A stretch of DNA of 64,000 bases from JALYYC01 sp036732165 (lineage in GTDB: Bacteria; Chloroflexota; Dormibacteria; CF-121). Every line of letters begins with the position of its first letter. Position 1 is the first letter of the stretch. The DNA is taken from NCBI GenBank assembly GCA_036732165.1, contig DAINCX010000007.1, positions 1 through 64,000 on the forward strand. Direction: 5' to 3'. The notes under the pieces were generated by a model. It did not search any database. It saw only the letters and a program-made list of their open reading frames with translations, and was not told where the DNA came from. Positions 1 through 8,838 of this stretch are shown one piece after another. The translations under genes and the position numbers were made by a program.

Positions 1-215
1 CCGTACGAGCGCGCCGCATCGACGTATCGCACGCCCGCGTCGTAGGCCGCGTTCAGGACCCCGTGGGAGCGCTCCTCCAGGGCCGCAATGCTGCGGTCAT
101 TCCCGAGATCCTTCTCTCTTCCGAGGTTGATATACGCTGGCCGACCCAGCGCGGCGAGGCCCAGCCCGATCGGGGTGACCTGGAGCCCGGTCGCGCCCAA
201 CGGCCGGGTCGCCAT
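1..215 (-). CDS. Aldo/keto reductase, N-terminal part (cut by window edge)
   Basis: The minus strand opens with ATG at 215 and translates to MATRPLGATGLQVTPIGLG and onward, the usual first beta-strand of NADPH-dependent aldo/keto reductases. Near the window edge comes AGVRYVDAARSYG, which carries the conserved Asp of the Asp-Tyr-Lys-His catalytic tetrad. Only about 71 codons are present; the other catalytic residues lie outside. It starts 29 bases after the SHOCT gene in the same direction, so it may be the tail of the glycerol operon. An aldehyde or ketone substrate is expected, but the sequence does not show which one. Confidence 0.85.
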   Translation of the reverse strand, partial: MATRPLGATGLQVTPIGLGLAALGRPAYINLGREKDLGNDRSIAALEERSHGVLNAAYDAGVRYVDAARSY

Positions 216-244
216 CGTCCGAGGCGCGTGCTGTCGGCGCATCG

Positions 245-982
245 CTACGGCTGCTTGTCGAGCAGCTTCGCCTTTTCGGCTTCGAACTCGGCATCGGACA
301 GAACGCCCGACGCCTTCAGCTCGCCGATCTTTCGCAACTGGTCGTACTTATCGGTGGCAGCAGGTTCCCCCGCGACGCGGGATGGACCACCGCCCGCAAA
401 GGCGGCCATCGCCAGGATCGCGTCCTTCACCTTCTGTCCACCCGCGTGGGCGGGAAACAGGTACCGATCGCCGTTAGCCCTTTCCACCGTCAAGGTGCGA
501 AAGCCCAGGAGCTGTTTTCGGAACGTGATCCCACGAATCTCCTGCAGGGGCACGCTCTCCTGCCGTCCGTCGGAAGGGTCGCTCGGGCAGATCAGCCGCT
601 CAGTCGTGAGAGCCAGGTTCTGCACGCTGACGCCCCACTCCCTGGCCGTGCCGACCAGGAACTCGTTCTCAGCGAGCGTGAATCCGCCCGGCAAGGGCAG
701 ATCTTCGATGTGAACCGGTAGGGGCCACTGCGACCGCATCGTCTCGTACCGGGCGCTTCGCGTCGACTCGCGTTCCGGCGCCTTGTGGGCAAGCGCGTTC
801 GCGCGCTGGCGCAGATCCGCGTCAGAGACCTTCTGTCTGGCGGCCAATGCCTTGGCGCTCTCCGTATCCGCGAGGCCCGGTTCGGTGCTCGCCTCGCGAG
901 AGAGCGCCTTCCAGTTCGATCCCGACCAGCACCAGCGGCCGTCGTCCGACACGATCGCGCCGCTCGCGGATAGGCGAGCCAT
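245..982 (-). CDS. SHOCT-domain protein with PH/GRAM-like middle
   Basis: This 245-residue protein has three parts. The N-terminus contains SDDGRWCWSGSNW, similar to the short Trp-rich module of actinobacterial DUF2510-type proteins. The middle (about 95-190) looks like a bacterial PH/GRAM fold (TTERLICPSD, LQEIRGITFRK). The C-terminus (about 212-243) is a clear SHOCT helix (LRKIGELKASGVLSDAEFE). SHOCT domains are short oligomerisation modules, often in stress or membrane-associated proteins. No catalytic motif or membrane segment is seen. The ATG overlaps the dhaM stop as TAATG, so the gene is translationally coupled to the glycerol operon. Its role is unknown. Confidence 0.7.
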   Translation of the reverse strand: MARLSASGAIVSDDGRWCWSGSNWKALSREASTEPGLADTESAKALAARQKVSDADLRQRANALAHKAPERESTRSARYETMRSQWPLPVHIEDLPLPGGFTLAENEFLVGTAREWGVSVQNLALTTERLICPSDPSDGRQESVPLQEIRGITFRKQLLGFRTLTVERANGDRYLFPAHAGGQKVKDAILAMAAFAGGGPSRVAGEPAATDKYDQLRKIGELKASGVLSDAEFEAEKAKLLDKQP

Positions 983-1377
983 TAGCTAACGACCTTTTCC
1001 ATATCTTTCGCACCCAGGGCGGCCGCGGCGACCTGGTCCAGGTCACTCTCGATTGACGCCTCGACGGCGGCAATCACGGCCCCCTCCACAAACGGCGCGT
1101 TGCTCAGGAGAACGCGTCCACCCTCGGCGTCGAGCAGTTCCATCGCGAGCTGGGTGCTCAGCACCGCGCTCCCCAGGTCGACCAGGACGAGCACCCCTTC
1201 CGGTCCGCGCGCGAGTTCGATCGCCGCCCGGATGGCGGTCGCATCCGTCCCCAGCCGGCCATCGGCGGTGCCGCCGGCGACGGCGATCGTCACCCGGCCC
1301 TGGGTCATCTGCCCGGCAAGCTCGCGCACGCCCTCCGCGAGCTGCCGGCTGTGTGAGACCAGGACGAGGCTAACCAT
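982..1377 (-). CDS. dhaM: PTS-dependent dihydroxyacetone kinase, phosphotransferase subunit DhaM
   Basis: The 131-residue protein is a single EIIA-mannose-type domain. His9 in MVSLVLVSHSRQLAEG is the expected phosphorylation site, followed by the family signature GTADGRLGTDATAI. DhaM takes phosphate from HPr and passes it to the ADP tightly bound on DhaL, which phosphorylates dihydroxyacetone held by DhaK. It lacks the HPr and EI domains fused to E. coli DhaM; separate ptsH and ptsI genes lie at 11.3-13.2 kb. The start at 1377 was chosen because upstream codons overlap glpC and do not fit the family. It overlaps the glpC stop by 8 bases. It is separated from dhaKL by glpK and glpABC. Confidence 0.88.
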   Translation of the reverse strand: MVSLVLVSHSRQLAEGVRELAGQMTQGRVTIAVAGGTADGRLGTDATAIRAAIELARGPEGVLVLVDLGSAVLSTQLAMELLDAEGGRVLLSNAPFVEGAVIAAVEASIESDLDQVAAAALGAKDMEKVVS

Positions 1378-2602
1378 GCCCGTAGGCCTTCGCCAGGATC
1401 TCAATCGGATGGGTGGATTTAGCGGCTGCGCCGTGCTCGACCTGCATCCGGCAGGTTTCGCAATCCGCCAGCACGGCATCGCTGCCCGCCGCCTTCACGG
1501 CCTCGAACAGCCGGCTGCCGATCTTCATGGACAGGTCGTATTTCTCCACCTTCACGCCGAACGTTCCCGAGATCCCGCAGCAACCTTCGTCGACCTCCTC
1601 CAGGTGCACTCCGGGAATCAATCGCAGCAACCGCATCGCCGGGTAGCCGATCCCGTGCGATTTGAGATGGCAGGGCGCGTGATACAGCAGGCGCATCGGC
1701 ACCGGTTGGAAGTCGAGGTCCAGCTCGCCGGCTTCCTGCAGCATCCAGAGGTACTCGCAGATGTCGTAGACCTTGGCCCCCACCGGCTCGGCACCCGGGA
1801 TGTCGAAGAAGTGCGCGTAGTCATGCTTGAGCGTCAGGCCGCACGAGGTCGAGCTGGCGACGATGTCCATCTCCGCGGCCACCGGGCTCAGCAGCCGAAC
1901 ATTCTGCTCACCGTATCGCCGGGCCAGGTCCGTGTTCGAGTTGACCACCGCGGGAATTCCGCAGCACTGCTGCTTCGGCACGACCACCTCGATCCCGTTG
2001 CGCTCCAGCACGGCGACGACCATCTCCCCCAGGCGCCGCTCGTTGTAGTTGACCCAGCAGCCGTAGAAATAGGCGACCTTGCGCCGCGGCATGACCGGTC
2101 GCGGGTGGCGCCGGTGCCAGCGTTCAAACGTCAACCACTGGTACTTCGGCAGCGGGCGCTTCCGATGGATCCCAACGAAGCGCTCCATGGCGAGGCGGAA
2201 CAGCGGGGTGCGGTTGCCGAGGTTGGCCAGCGGCGCGGTCAGGCTGCCGAGCGCGCCGAGCAACCTTGTGTGCCCCAGCACCCAGTCCCGCAAGGTCCGG
2301 CCCTTCTTGCGCGCCCCCTGGTTCTGGGCGCGGCGGATGTAGCCCTGGATGGTTACCTGCGACGGGCAAGTGACCTCGCAGAGTTTGCAGCCGGAGCACA
2401 GGTCGAGCCCGGCAACCACCGGCGCCTCCTGAGGCAGGCGAAATCGCTCGGCCTCCGGACCGAGCGCCTTCGGACCGCGAAAGAGGTCCGTCTCCCGCGC
2501 AACCGGGCACACGGTGTTGCACGCGGTGCATTTGGTGCAGGCTTCAACCGGCGCCGCCTCCTCGACGGTGTCGGTGCGCGGTTCGAACTCCTCGATGATC
2601 AC
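1370..2602 (-). CDS. glpC: Anaerobic glycerol-3-phosphate dehydrogenase subunit C
   Basis: The 410-residue subunit begins with two ferredoxin-like clusters (CTKCTACNTVCP and CSGCKLCEVTCPSQ), ligands for two [4Fe-4S] centres. Two cysteine-rich CCG domains follow (CCGIPAVVN and CCGISGTFG). This is the usual GlpC/HdrB-like layout: a membrane-associated subunit that passes electrons from the GlpAB dimer to the quinone pool. The start is GTG and overlaps the glpB stop as GTGA. It is co-directional with glpA and glpB, so the full complex is encoded. Length fits the family (about 400 residues). Confidence 0.92.
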   Translation of the reverse strand: MIIEEFEPRTDTVEEAAPVEACTKCTACNTVCPVARETDLFRGPKALGPEAERFRLPQEAPVVAGLDLCSGCKLCEVTCPSQVTIQGYIRRAQNQGARKKGRTLRDWVLGHTRLLGALGSLTAPLANLGNRTPLFRLAMERFVGIHRKRPLPKYQWLTFERWHRRHPRPVMPRRKVAYFYGCWVNYNERRLGEMVVAVLERNGIEVVVPKQQCCGIPAVVNSNTDLARRYGEQNVRLLSPVAAEMDIVASSTSCGLTLKHDYAHFFDIPGAEPVGAKVYDICEYLWMLQEAGELDLDFQPVPMRLLYHAPCHLKSHGIGYPAMRLLRLIPGVHLEEVDEGCCGISGTFGVKVEKYDLSMKIGSRLFEAVKAAGSDAVLADCETCRMQVEHGAAAKSTHPIEILAKAYGHG

Positions 2603-3608
2603 GCCGCCAACGCCTCCTGAGCGGCCCGGTAACCGGTGGCGATGGCCATCCCGCCTCGCGACTTGGTCCCGGATGGGTCGTACCCGGCGATCGCACCGCC
2701 GGCGATGAAGACATTCTCCGCCAGCAGGGTCCCGGCTTCGTCGGCGGGTTGCAGGTGGTCGGTCACCCGGTAGCCTAACTGCGCGAACGGCTGCGGGCTG
2801 AAGAGCGACTGCGCGGCCCGGTCGGACGGCTTCGGATGCTCAGCGATGACCGTCCCGAAGAATGGCTCGCGCACGAGGTGCACGCCGGCCCGAAAGGCAC
2901 CATCCACCCAGTCCTCGAGGGCGAGGATGAAAGCCCGTGCTTCGACCGGCTGATCGCGGCCGGCGGCCTTCAGCGAGATCCGCATGCATCGCCGGCCCTG
3001 TACGTCGGCNNNNNNNNNNNNNNNNNNNNNNNNNNNNNNNNNNNNNNNNNNNNNNNNNNNNNNNNNNNNNNNNNNNNNNNNNNNNNNNNNNNNNNNNNNN
3101 NNNNNNNNNCCCACGACCGCTGCAGGTTCGATGCGGCCAGCTCCGGGGCGAAGTCCTGGTACCCGGTGAAGCCGCAAAGCACGATCGGCGTCGGGTCGTT
3201 AAGGTCGCCGGCCGCCATGGTCACGGGCACGAGGCAACTGGGCTTGGGCGTCCCGGTCGCGGTCGGAAGCAGCAGGTTTCGAGTCGCGCTCCCCTGCCAG
3301 TCCAGGCCGGCCTCCTTGCACCACTCGAGCAGCAGCGCCAGGCCCGCCTGCAACGCCGGAAGTCCCGCGCGCGCGTAGGGATGATCCGGATGGTCGGCAA
3401 TCAACCGGGCAACGCCGTCTGAGGGATTGTCGACCGCCTCGCCAGCACCGGCGTCGGCATAGCCGAGCACGTCGACCGTGGCCGCCAGGAAGTAGAGCGA
3501 GGTGAGGCCCGGCCAGACCAGGGTGACCTCCCGCCCGGCTTTCCGCAGGGCACGGACCGCGGTGAGCGCGGCCAGCCCGGATCCGACGACGGCGATATCG
3601 GTTTTCAC
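2599..3608 (-). CDS. glpB: Anaerobic glycerol-3-phosphate dehydrogenase subunit B, interrupted by an assembly gap
   Basis: The N-terminal part (GTG at 3608) starts KTDIAVVGSGLAALTAVRAL, a Rossmann FAD/NAD motif (GxGxxA). The C-terminal part ends with a second dinucleotide-type segment, NVFIAGGAIAGYDP. Between them lie 100 Ns (3010-3109). The two halves are in different frames across the gap, so the N count is a placeholder. The visible parts total about 300 residues against about 420 in E. coli GlpB, so roughly 350 bases may be missing. The GTG overlaps the glpA stop as GTGA. The product should be the flavin subunit that works with GlpA. Confidence 0.85.
3010..3109. other. Assembly gap (100 N) inside glpB
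   Basis: A run of exactly 100 undetermined bases. The flanks are not repeated on both sides, unlike the second gap, and the reading frame does not carry across. This is therefore a true gap of unknown length inside glpB, not a biological interruption. Confidence 0.97.
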
Positions 3609-5191
3609 GAGGCCACGGCCCGGTCCATCGCCAGCTGCCGGTCGAGATTGAACAGTTCGAGGTGCAGACCGCTCGTCACCTGCGCCTGGCGAAGCTGGCT
3701 CCCCCAGAAGACGTGACGCACGCCGCGCCAGCGGCTCTCGAGGAAGTCGCCCATCGCCGCAGTCGCGGCCTGGCCGCTGAGCCCGCGGTCCGTCACCAAC
3801 CGCGCCGCGAGGCGATAGGAGCAGATCGCTGCCTGGCACGGGCCCATACCCGATCGGGTCCGCCGCCGGATGTCTTCCAGGCCGCGGACCGCGGGGTCGG
3901 CAAGCCAGGGCGTCACATCCGCGGGCCGGACCATTTCACATTCGCACAACAGTGGTTGGAGGGGCGACTCACCGTCGTGCGGCTTCGGCACCCCCAGCGC
4001 GGCCGGGCGATGGCGAAGCTCGTCCATAGGTCGCTCTTTGTCGTCGAGGGGCACCTGTGCCGTGGTACACGCGGCGGTGACCCCGAGTCGCCGGGCGACC
4101 AGGTCGACGACCCGCTCGGCCATTAACCGGTACGTCGTCACCTTGCCGCCGACGATCGAGGTGAAGCCCTTGACCCCATCGCGCTGCTCGTGGTCGATCA
4201 CGGCGAAGTTGCGGCTCATCTCACGGCCTTCAGCCTCGGCTCCGAGGTCGTAGAGGGGCCGCACGCCCGCATAGGCCCGCATCGCCCGGGCCGTGGTAAC
4301 GCCATCCAGCATCATCGCGCCGTCGTCGATCATCTGGCGCACTTCGCCCCACTCGATCGGCAGCTCCTCAGGACTCGACACCTTCGCGGCCGTGGTGCCG
4401 AGGATGGCGACGCTAAGCGCTGGCACGATGATGTCCCCGTCGCCGGGTTTATGGCAGCGATTGATGGCCGCATGGGCCAGGCGATGTGACAGCACGACCA
4501 TGATGCCCTTCATCGGCACGACCTTGACCTCCACGCCGAGCAGGCGCGCCACCAGGCCGCTCCAGGCGCCGGTGGCGTTGATCACGGCCTGGCACCCGAT
4601 CGTCGTCTCGACGCCACTGATCACGTCCCGTACGCGCACGCCGCTCACCTGGTCCCCTTCCCGAAGGAAGCCCTGGACCTCCGTGTAGGTCATCACCTTC
4701 GCGCCACGCCGCCGCGCCGATTCGACGTTGCCGAGTACCAGGAAGAAGGGATCGAGGTGCCCATCCTCCGGCACCCAGAAGGCGGTGCGCACGTGCTTCG
4801 AGAGGGCCGGTTCACGCCGGCGCGCCTCGTCCAGCGAAATTCGCTCGCAGGTGATCCCCGTCTTGCGGCAGCCCTCGACGAAGCGCGGCTCCCACTCGGT
4901 GTCCTCCTCGGTCACCGACACGAAGTATCCGCCGGTGTCCTCGATCGTGCTCGGGGCGATCCGTCGCAAGATCCTTCCCTCCTCGAGGCATTCGATGGCG
5001 GCCGCCTCGTCATTGACGCAATAGCGCCCACCTGAGTGAAGCAGCCCGTGCGACCGGCCCGTCGTCCCGGAGGCGAGGTCGCCCTTTTCGACCAGGACGG
5101 CGTCGATCCCGCGCATGGCGAGGTCGCGCAACACCCCGGCGCCCGTCGACCCTCCGCCGATCACCACGACGCCGGTGCTCAGATCAGGCAT
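3605..5191 (-). CDS. glpA: Anaerobic glycerol-3-phosphate dehydrogenase subunit A
   Basis: The 528-residue flavoprotein oxidises sn-glycerol 3-phosphate to dihydroxyacetone phosphate. The N-terminus has the FAD-binding GxGxxG motif (VVVIGGGSTGAGVLRDLAMRG) and the family's SSG/TTGRSHGLLHSGGRY segment. The C-terminus (about 415-475) is a BFD-like [2Fe-2S] domain with CECEM and CQAAIC cysteines, which separates GlpA from the aerobic GlpD. The ATG at 5191 has a GGAG element 8 bases upstream; more distal starts would run into a terminator hairpin. It is the first gene after that terminator and is followed by overlapping glpB. Confidence 0.92.
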   Translation of the reverse strand: MPDLSTGVVVIGGGSTGAGVLRDLAMRGIDAVLVEKGDLASGTTGRSHGLLHSGGRYCVNDEAAAIECLEEGRILRRIAPSTIEDTGGYFVSVTEEDTEWEPRFVEGCRKTGITCERISLDEARRREPALSKHVRTAFWVPEDGHLDPFFLVLGNVESARRRGAKVMTYTEVQGFLREGDQVSGVRVRDVISGVETTIGCQAVINATGAWSGLVARLLGVEVKVVPMKGIMVVLSHRLAHAAINRCHKPGDGDIIVPALSVAILGTTAAKVSSPEELPIEWGEVRQMIDDGAMMLDGVTTARAMRAYAGVRPLYDLGAEAEGREMSRNFAVIDHEQRDGVKGFTSIVGGKVTTYRLMAERVVDLVARRLGVTAACTTAQVPLDDKERPMDELRHRPAALGVPKPHDGESPLQPLLCECEMVRPADVTPWLADPAVRGLEDIRRRTRSGMGPCQAAICSYRLAARLVTDRGLSGQAATAAMGDFLESRWRGVRHVFWGSQLRQAQVTSGLHLELFNLDRQLAMDRAVAS

Positions 5192-5205
5192 TCGGACTCC
5201 ACAAT

Positions 5206-5238
5206 AGAAAAAAGGGAAAGGCCACATCGGCCTTTCCC
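5206..5238 (-). terminator. Intrinsic terminator between glpK and glpA
   Basis: On the minus strand a perfect 10-bp stem (GGGAAAGGCC, loop GATGT, complement) at 5214-5238 is followed at once by CTTTTTTC. It lies after the glpK stop and ends about 10 bases before the glpA ribosome binding site. It should cut transcription of glpABC-dhaM relative to the upstream genes. A second small hairpin (ACGGTT/AACCGT) lies just upstream, so conditional readthrough is possible. Confidence 0.8.
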
Positions 5239-5258
5239 CAGACGGTTTCCTATAACCG

Positions 5259-6815
5259 TTACTTCTTGCTCCTCCCGGATCCAGCCGTGGCGGGTTCCTT
5301 CTCGACCCACTTGAGGGTCCGCGTTACCGCCTTCTTCCATCCCGTGAGGCCGTCGTCGCGCTTCTTCTTTGACCACTTCGGGTCGAACACGCGGTCGATC
5401 TGCCAGTTCTTGCGCAACTCTTCCATCGTCCCCCAGAAGCCGGTCGCGAGCCCGGCGCCGTAGGCAGCCCCCAACGCCGTCGTCTCGTTGACGGTCGGCC
5501 GGATGACCTGCACCCCGAGCACGTCGGCCTGCAGCTGCATCAAGAAATTGTTCTTCACCGCGCCGCCATCGACCTTGAGCTTCTTGAGCTTGACGCCGGA
5601 GTCGCTTTCCATCGCGTCGGCGACCTCCTTGGTCTGGTAGCAGATGGCCTCCAGCGTCGCCCGGACGAGGTGCGCCCGCGTGACATACCGGGTGAGCCCA
5701 ACGACCGCGCCACGGGCGTACATGTCCCAGTGCGGGGCGAACAGGCCGGAGAAGGCGGGAACAAAGTAGATCCCACCCGAATCCTCGACCGATTGGGCGA
5801 TCTCCTCGGTGTCGGCGGCGTCCTTGATGATCTGCAGGTTGTCGCGCAGCCACTGGATCGCGGCACCGGTGATCGCGATCGATCCCTCGAGCGCGTAGGT
5901 GCACTTGCCGGGTTCGAGTCCGTAGGCGGCGGTCGTCAGCAGTCCGCTCTTGGAGGGCACCATCTTCGAGCCGGTGTTGAGCAGCATGAAGTTGCCCGTC
6001 CCATAGGTGTTCTTGGCCTCGCCGACCGCGTAGCAGGTCTGCCCGAAGAGGGCCGCCTGCTGGTCGCCGAGGTCCGCACAGACCGGGACGGATCCACCGA
6101 CCGGGCCGTTGCCTTTCGTCATCCCGTAGAACTTCTTGTCGCTGGATGGCCGGATCTCGGGCAGCATGGCGCGCGGCACCCGCAGCGTCTTGAGCAGCTC
6201 GTCGTCCCATTCCAGCTTCTTGAGGTCCATCAGCATGGTGCGGGAGGCGTTGGTGTAGTCGGTGACGTGCGCCCCGCCGTTGGGGCCGCCGGTCAGCCAC
6301 CAGATGACCCAGGTGTCGATGTTCCCGAAGAGCAGGTCGCCTTTCTCGGCGGCGGCCCTGGCCCCGGTCACGTGATCGAGGATCCACTGAATCTTGGGGC
6401 CTGAGAAATAGGTCGCGACCACGAGGCCCGTCCTCCGTTTCACGGTCGGTTCGAACTTCGCGTTGATCAGCTTCTGGCAGATGTCGAGGGTCCGGGTGTC
6501 CTGCCAGACGATCGCGTTGTGCACAGGCTTCCCGGTCTTCTTCTCCCAGACGACCGCCGTCTCGCGCTGGTTTGTCACGCCGATGCCGGAGATGTCGGCC
6601 GCCGTGATGTTGATCTTGGCCATCGCGCCCTTGATGACCCGCTGGGTCTTGTCCCAGATCTCCATCGCATCATGCTCGACCCATCCGGGCTTTGGGTAGA
6701 TCTGCTCATGCTCGAGATAGTCCGAGGCGACCACCTTCCCGTCATGGCTGAAGACCATGAACCGAGTCCCGGTCGTTCCCTGGTCCACCGCCGCCGCGTA
6801 CTTCTTTTCCGCCAT
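5259..6815 (-). CDS. glpK: Glycerol kinase
   Basis: The 518-residue FGGY-family kinase phosphorylates glycerol with ATP to glycerol 3-phosphate. The N-terminus has the ATP-binding DQGTTGTRFMVF motif and the glycerol-contacting WVEHDAMEIW. NQRETAVVWEKKTGKPVHNAIVWQDTR is the family signature region. The C-terminal ATPase half has DGGAVKNNFLMQLQADVLG. Length is normal. It follows dhaL by 15 bases and precedes a strong terminator. The His that HPr phosphorylates in some Firmicutes GlpK proteins is not clearly present, so direct PTS control is not supported. Confidence 0.95.
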   Translation of the reverse strand: MAEKKYAAAVDQGTTGTRFMVFSHDGKVVASDYLEHEQIYPKPGWVEHDAMEIWDKTQRVIKGAMAKINITAADISGIGVTNQRETAVVWEKKTGKPVHNAIVWQDTRTLDICQKLINAKFEPTVKRRTGLVVATYFSGPKIQWILDHVTGARAAAEKGDLLFGNIDTWVIWWLTGGPNGGAHVTDYTNASRTMLMDLKKLEWDDELLKTLRVPRAMLPEIRPSSDKKFYGMTKGNGPVGGSVPVCADLGDQQAALFGQTCYAVGEAKNTYGTGNFMLLNTGSKMVPSKSGLLTTAAYGLEPGKCTYALEGSIAITGAAIQWLRDNLQIIKDAADTEEIAQSVEDSGGIYFVPAFSGLFAPHWDMYARGAVVGLTRYVTRAHLVRATLEAICYQTKEVADAMESDSGVKLKKLKVDGGAVKNNFLMQLQADVLGVQVIRPTVNETTALGAAYGAGLATGFWGTMEELRKNWQIDRVFDPKWSKKKRDDGLTGWKKAVTRTLKWVEKEPATAGSGRSKK

Positions 6816-6830
6816 GGCCCTTCCTCCTGT

Positions 6831-7493
6831 CTAGCCGGTGGTTGTTCTCGCCCCCTGTGGAATCTCGGCGACGGCCTCGTGCAACGACCGGAGCATGAAA
6901 AAGGTTGACGTCGCTCCGGGGTCCTGGTGCCCGACGCTCCGCTCCCCAAGATAGCTCGCCCGACCCTTGAGGGCCTTTAGAGGGATGGTCGCTTTCATCC
7001 CGGACTCCGCCGCCTCGGCGGCGGCCGACAGCGCATCCGCAATCGATGCCCCTTCACCCAGTCGCGCCCTGGCCCGCTCGAGCGCGGGCGTCAGGGCGTC
7101 GACCATCGTCTTGTCCTTGAGGTTCGCCTTGCCCCGGTCGATCACGCCTTTCAGCCCGGCCTCGAGCGCATCGACCAGCTCCTTGTCGGCCACCTCGATC
7201 TTGCCGTCCAGCGCGGTGCCGGCCCGCAGAAAAAACGTGCCGTACAGCGGCCCAGACGCCCCGCCGACCGTGGAGACCAGTGCCATCCCCGTGGTCTTCA
7301 GCAGGGTGCCGGCATCCTTGTCGCGCACGGGGCCCATCTTGGCGATCACGGCCTGGAAGCCGCGATCCATGTTGATCCCGTGGTCGCCGTCGCCGATCGC
7401 GGCGTCGAGCCCGGTCAGGTACTGCTTGTGCTCAGCGATCACGGCCGCGTATCGCTCGAGCCAGCTGGCAAGCTGCGCCGTGCTCACGGTCAT
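6831..7493 (-). CDS. dhaL: Dihydroxyacetone kinase subunit DhaL (ADP-binding)
   Basis: The 220-residue all-helical DhaL/Dak2 domain carries the Mg-ADP-coordinating motif AIGDGDHGINMDRG and the phosphate-binding loop GGASGPLYGTFFL. In PTS-type kinases the bound ADP is not exchanged; it is rephosphorylated by DhaM and donates phosphate to dihydroxyacetone on DhaK. The start codon is 7 bases downstream of the dhaK stop, indicating tight coupling. A separate dhaM in the same operon supports the PTS-dependent rather than ATP-dependent class. Confidence 0.93.
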   Translation of the reverse strand: MTVSTAQLASWLERYAAVIAEHKQYLTGLDAAIGDGDHGINMDRGFQAVIAKMGPVRDKDAGTLLKTTGMALVSTVGGASGPLYGTFFLRAGTALDGKIEVADKELVDALEAGLKGVIDRGKANLKDKTMVDALTPALERARARLGEGASIADALSAAAEAAESGMKATIPLKALKGRASYLGERSVGHQDPGATSTFFMLRSLHEAVAEIPQGARTTTG

Positions 7494-7499
7494 TGGATT

Positions 7500-8528
7500 C
7501 TAGACTCCCCAGCGCAACGCGGCGGTGTGGACCGGGGCGTCCCAGAACTTGGTGGTCTCAGCATCGAGCTTGAGCAGCGTGATCGAGGTCCCCGCCATCT
7601 CGAGCGAGGTGATGTAGGAGCCGACCAGCGAACGGCTGATCTTGATGCCTTCCTTCGAGAGGTAGCGGTTGACCGCGTTGTAGACGACGTAGAGCTCGAT
7701 CAACGGGGTCCCGCCCATGCCGTTGACGAAGGCGAGCACCTCGTCCCCACGCTTGAAGGGGAGGTCCTTGACCACGGTGCTGGTCAGGATCTCCGCGATC
7801 TCGTCCGCGGACTTCATCTTGGTCCGCTCGCGCCCAGGCTCGCCGTGGATGCCGATCCCCAGCTCGATCTCGTCATCGGCGATGTCGAAGGTTGGCTTGC
7901 CCGCGGCCGGGACGGTACAGGACGTGAGCGCCATACCCATGCTGCGGCCATTGGCGTTGACCTTCTTGGCCAGCTCGGTGACCTTGTCCAGGTCGTAGCC
8001 GGCTTCGGCTGCCCCACCAACGATCTTCTCGAGGAGCACGGTGACACCGACACCCCGCCGCCCGGCGGTGTAGAGGCTGTCCTGGACCGCGACATCGTCG
8101 TTCGTGATCACCGGGTTGACGCGCGCGCCCTCGGCGCGAGCGAGCTCAGCCGCCATCTCGAAGTTCATGATGTCGCCGGTGTAGTTCTTGACGATATGCA
8201 GCACGCCGGCGCCGCCGTCGACCGCCTTGGTGGCCCGCGCCATCTGGTCAGGCGTCGGCGAGGTGAAGACCGCACCCGGGCAGGCGGCGTCGAGCATGCC
8301 GCGCCCGACAAACCCCCCGTGCATCGGCTCGTGGCCGCTTCCGCCACCCGAGACCAGGCCGACCTTGCCCTTCTTCGGGGCATCCTTGCGGATGATCACG
8401 TTGGGGTCGTACTCCACCCGGAGCAGGTCCGCATGGGCCGCCGCCATGCCGGCCAGGGCATCCTTGACCTCTGACTCCGGCGAGTTGATCAGTTTTTTGA
8501 GTCGCGTCGTCGTCGTTGCTTCTGCCAT
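7500..8528 (-). CDS. dhaK: Dihydroxyacetone kinase subunit DhaK (substrate-binding)
   Basis: The 342-residue Dak1-domain protein binds dihydroxyacetone covalently through a histidine. The glycine-rich VSGGGSGHEPMHGGFVG and the GIGIHGEPGRER segment with the hemiaminal-forming His are both present. Length matches stand-alone DhaK and not the fused ATP-dependent kinases. It lies between a small membrane protein gene and dhaL, downstream of the glycerol facilitator. DHAP made here and by GlpABC would feed glycolysis. Confidence 0.94.
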   Translation of the reverse strand: MAEATTTTRLKKLINSPESEVKDALAGMAAAHADLLRVEYDPNVIIRKDAPKKGKVGLVSGGGSGHEPMHGGFVGRGMLDAACPGAVFTSPTPDQMARATKAVDGGAGVLHIVKNYTGDIMNFEMAAELARAEGARVNPVITNDDVAVQDSLYTAGRRGVGVTVLLEKIVGGAAEAGYDLDKVTELAKKVNANGRSMGMALTSCTVPAAGKPTFDIADDEIELGIGIHGEPGRERTKMKSADEIAEILTSTVVKDLPFKRGDEVLAFVNGMGGTPLIELYVVYNAVNRYLSKEGIKISRSLVGSYITSLEMAGTSITLLKLDAETTKFWDAPVHTAALRWGV

Positions 8529-8540
8529 TACGACCTCCTC

Positions 8541-8831
8541 TTACTTACCCGGCGTCGGCAATACGCGTCGGAAGATGAACCTCCCGATGCCTTTCCCCAT
8601 CAGCAGTCCAAGCCCGATGGCTCCGAGGTTGATCCCCAGCCACATCGGGTTGAAGCGCGGCGCGAGCACGGCGACCAGCACCGCACCAAGCGCGAGGGCG
8701 CTGCCCCCAATGAGCAGGAGGCGGTTCAACCGCTGCTCGGGCGTGGCCGTCACAGCCCGACGGCGGGGCGAGGGCGGAAGCCCTCGCCCGCCGGGGGCCT
8801 TGGCGGGCTGTCGCCTCAGCCGGCGAGCCAT
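8541..8831 (-). CDS. Small two-helix membrane protein in the glycerol operon
   Basis: A 96-residue protein with a basic N-terminus (RRLRRQ, RRRAV), then two hydrophobic segments (about 44-62 and 67-85) joined by a short FNPMWLG linker, then a basic tail. It lies between glpF (8 bases) and dhaK (12 bases) with no room for a separate promoter. I do not recognise the family. Its place suggests an accessory role in glycerol uptake or an unrelated small membrane protein. The start at ATG 8831 was chosen because more upstream codons overlap glpF. Confidence 0.6.
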   Translation of the reverse strand: MARRLRRQPAKAPGGRGLPPSPRRRAVTATPEQRLNRLLLIGGSALALGAVLVAVLAPRFNPMWLGINLGAIGLGLLMGKGIGRFIFRRVLPTPGK

Positions 8832-8838
8832 CGCCTCA

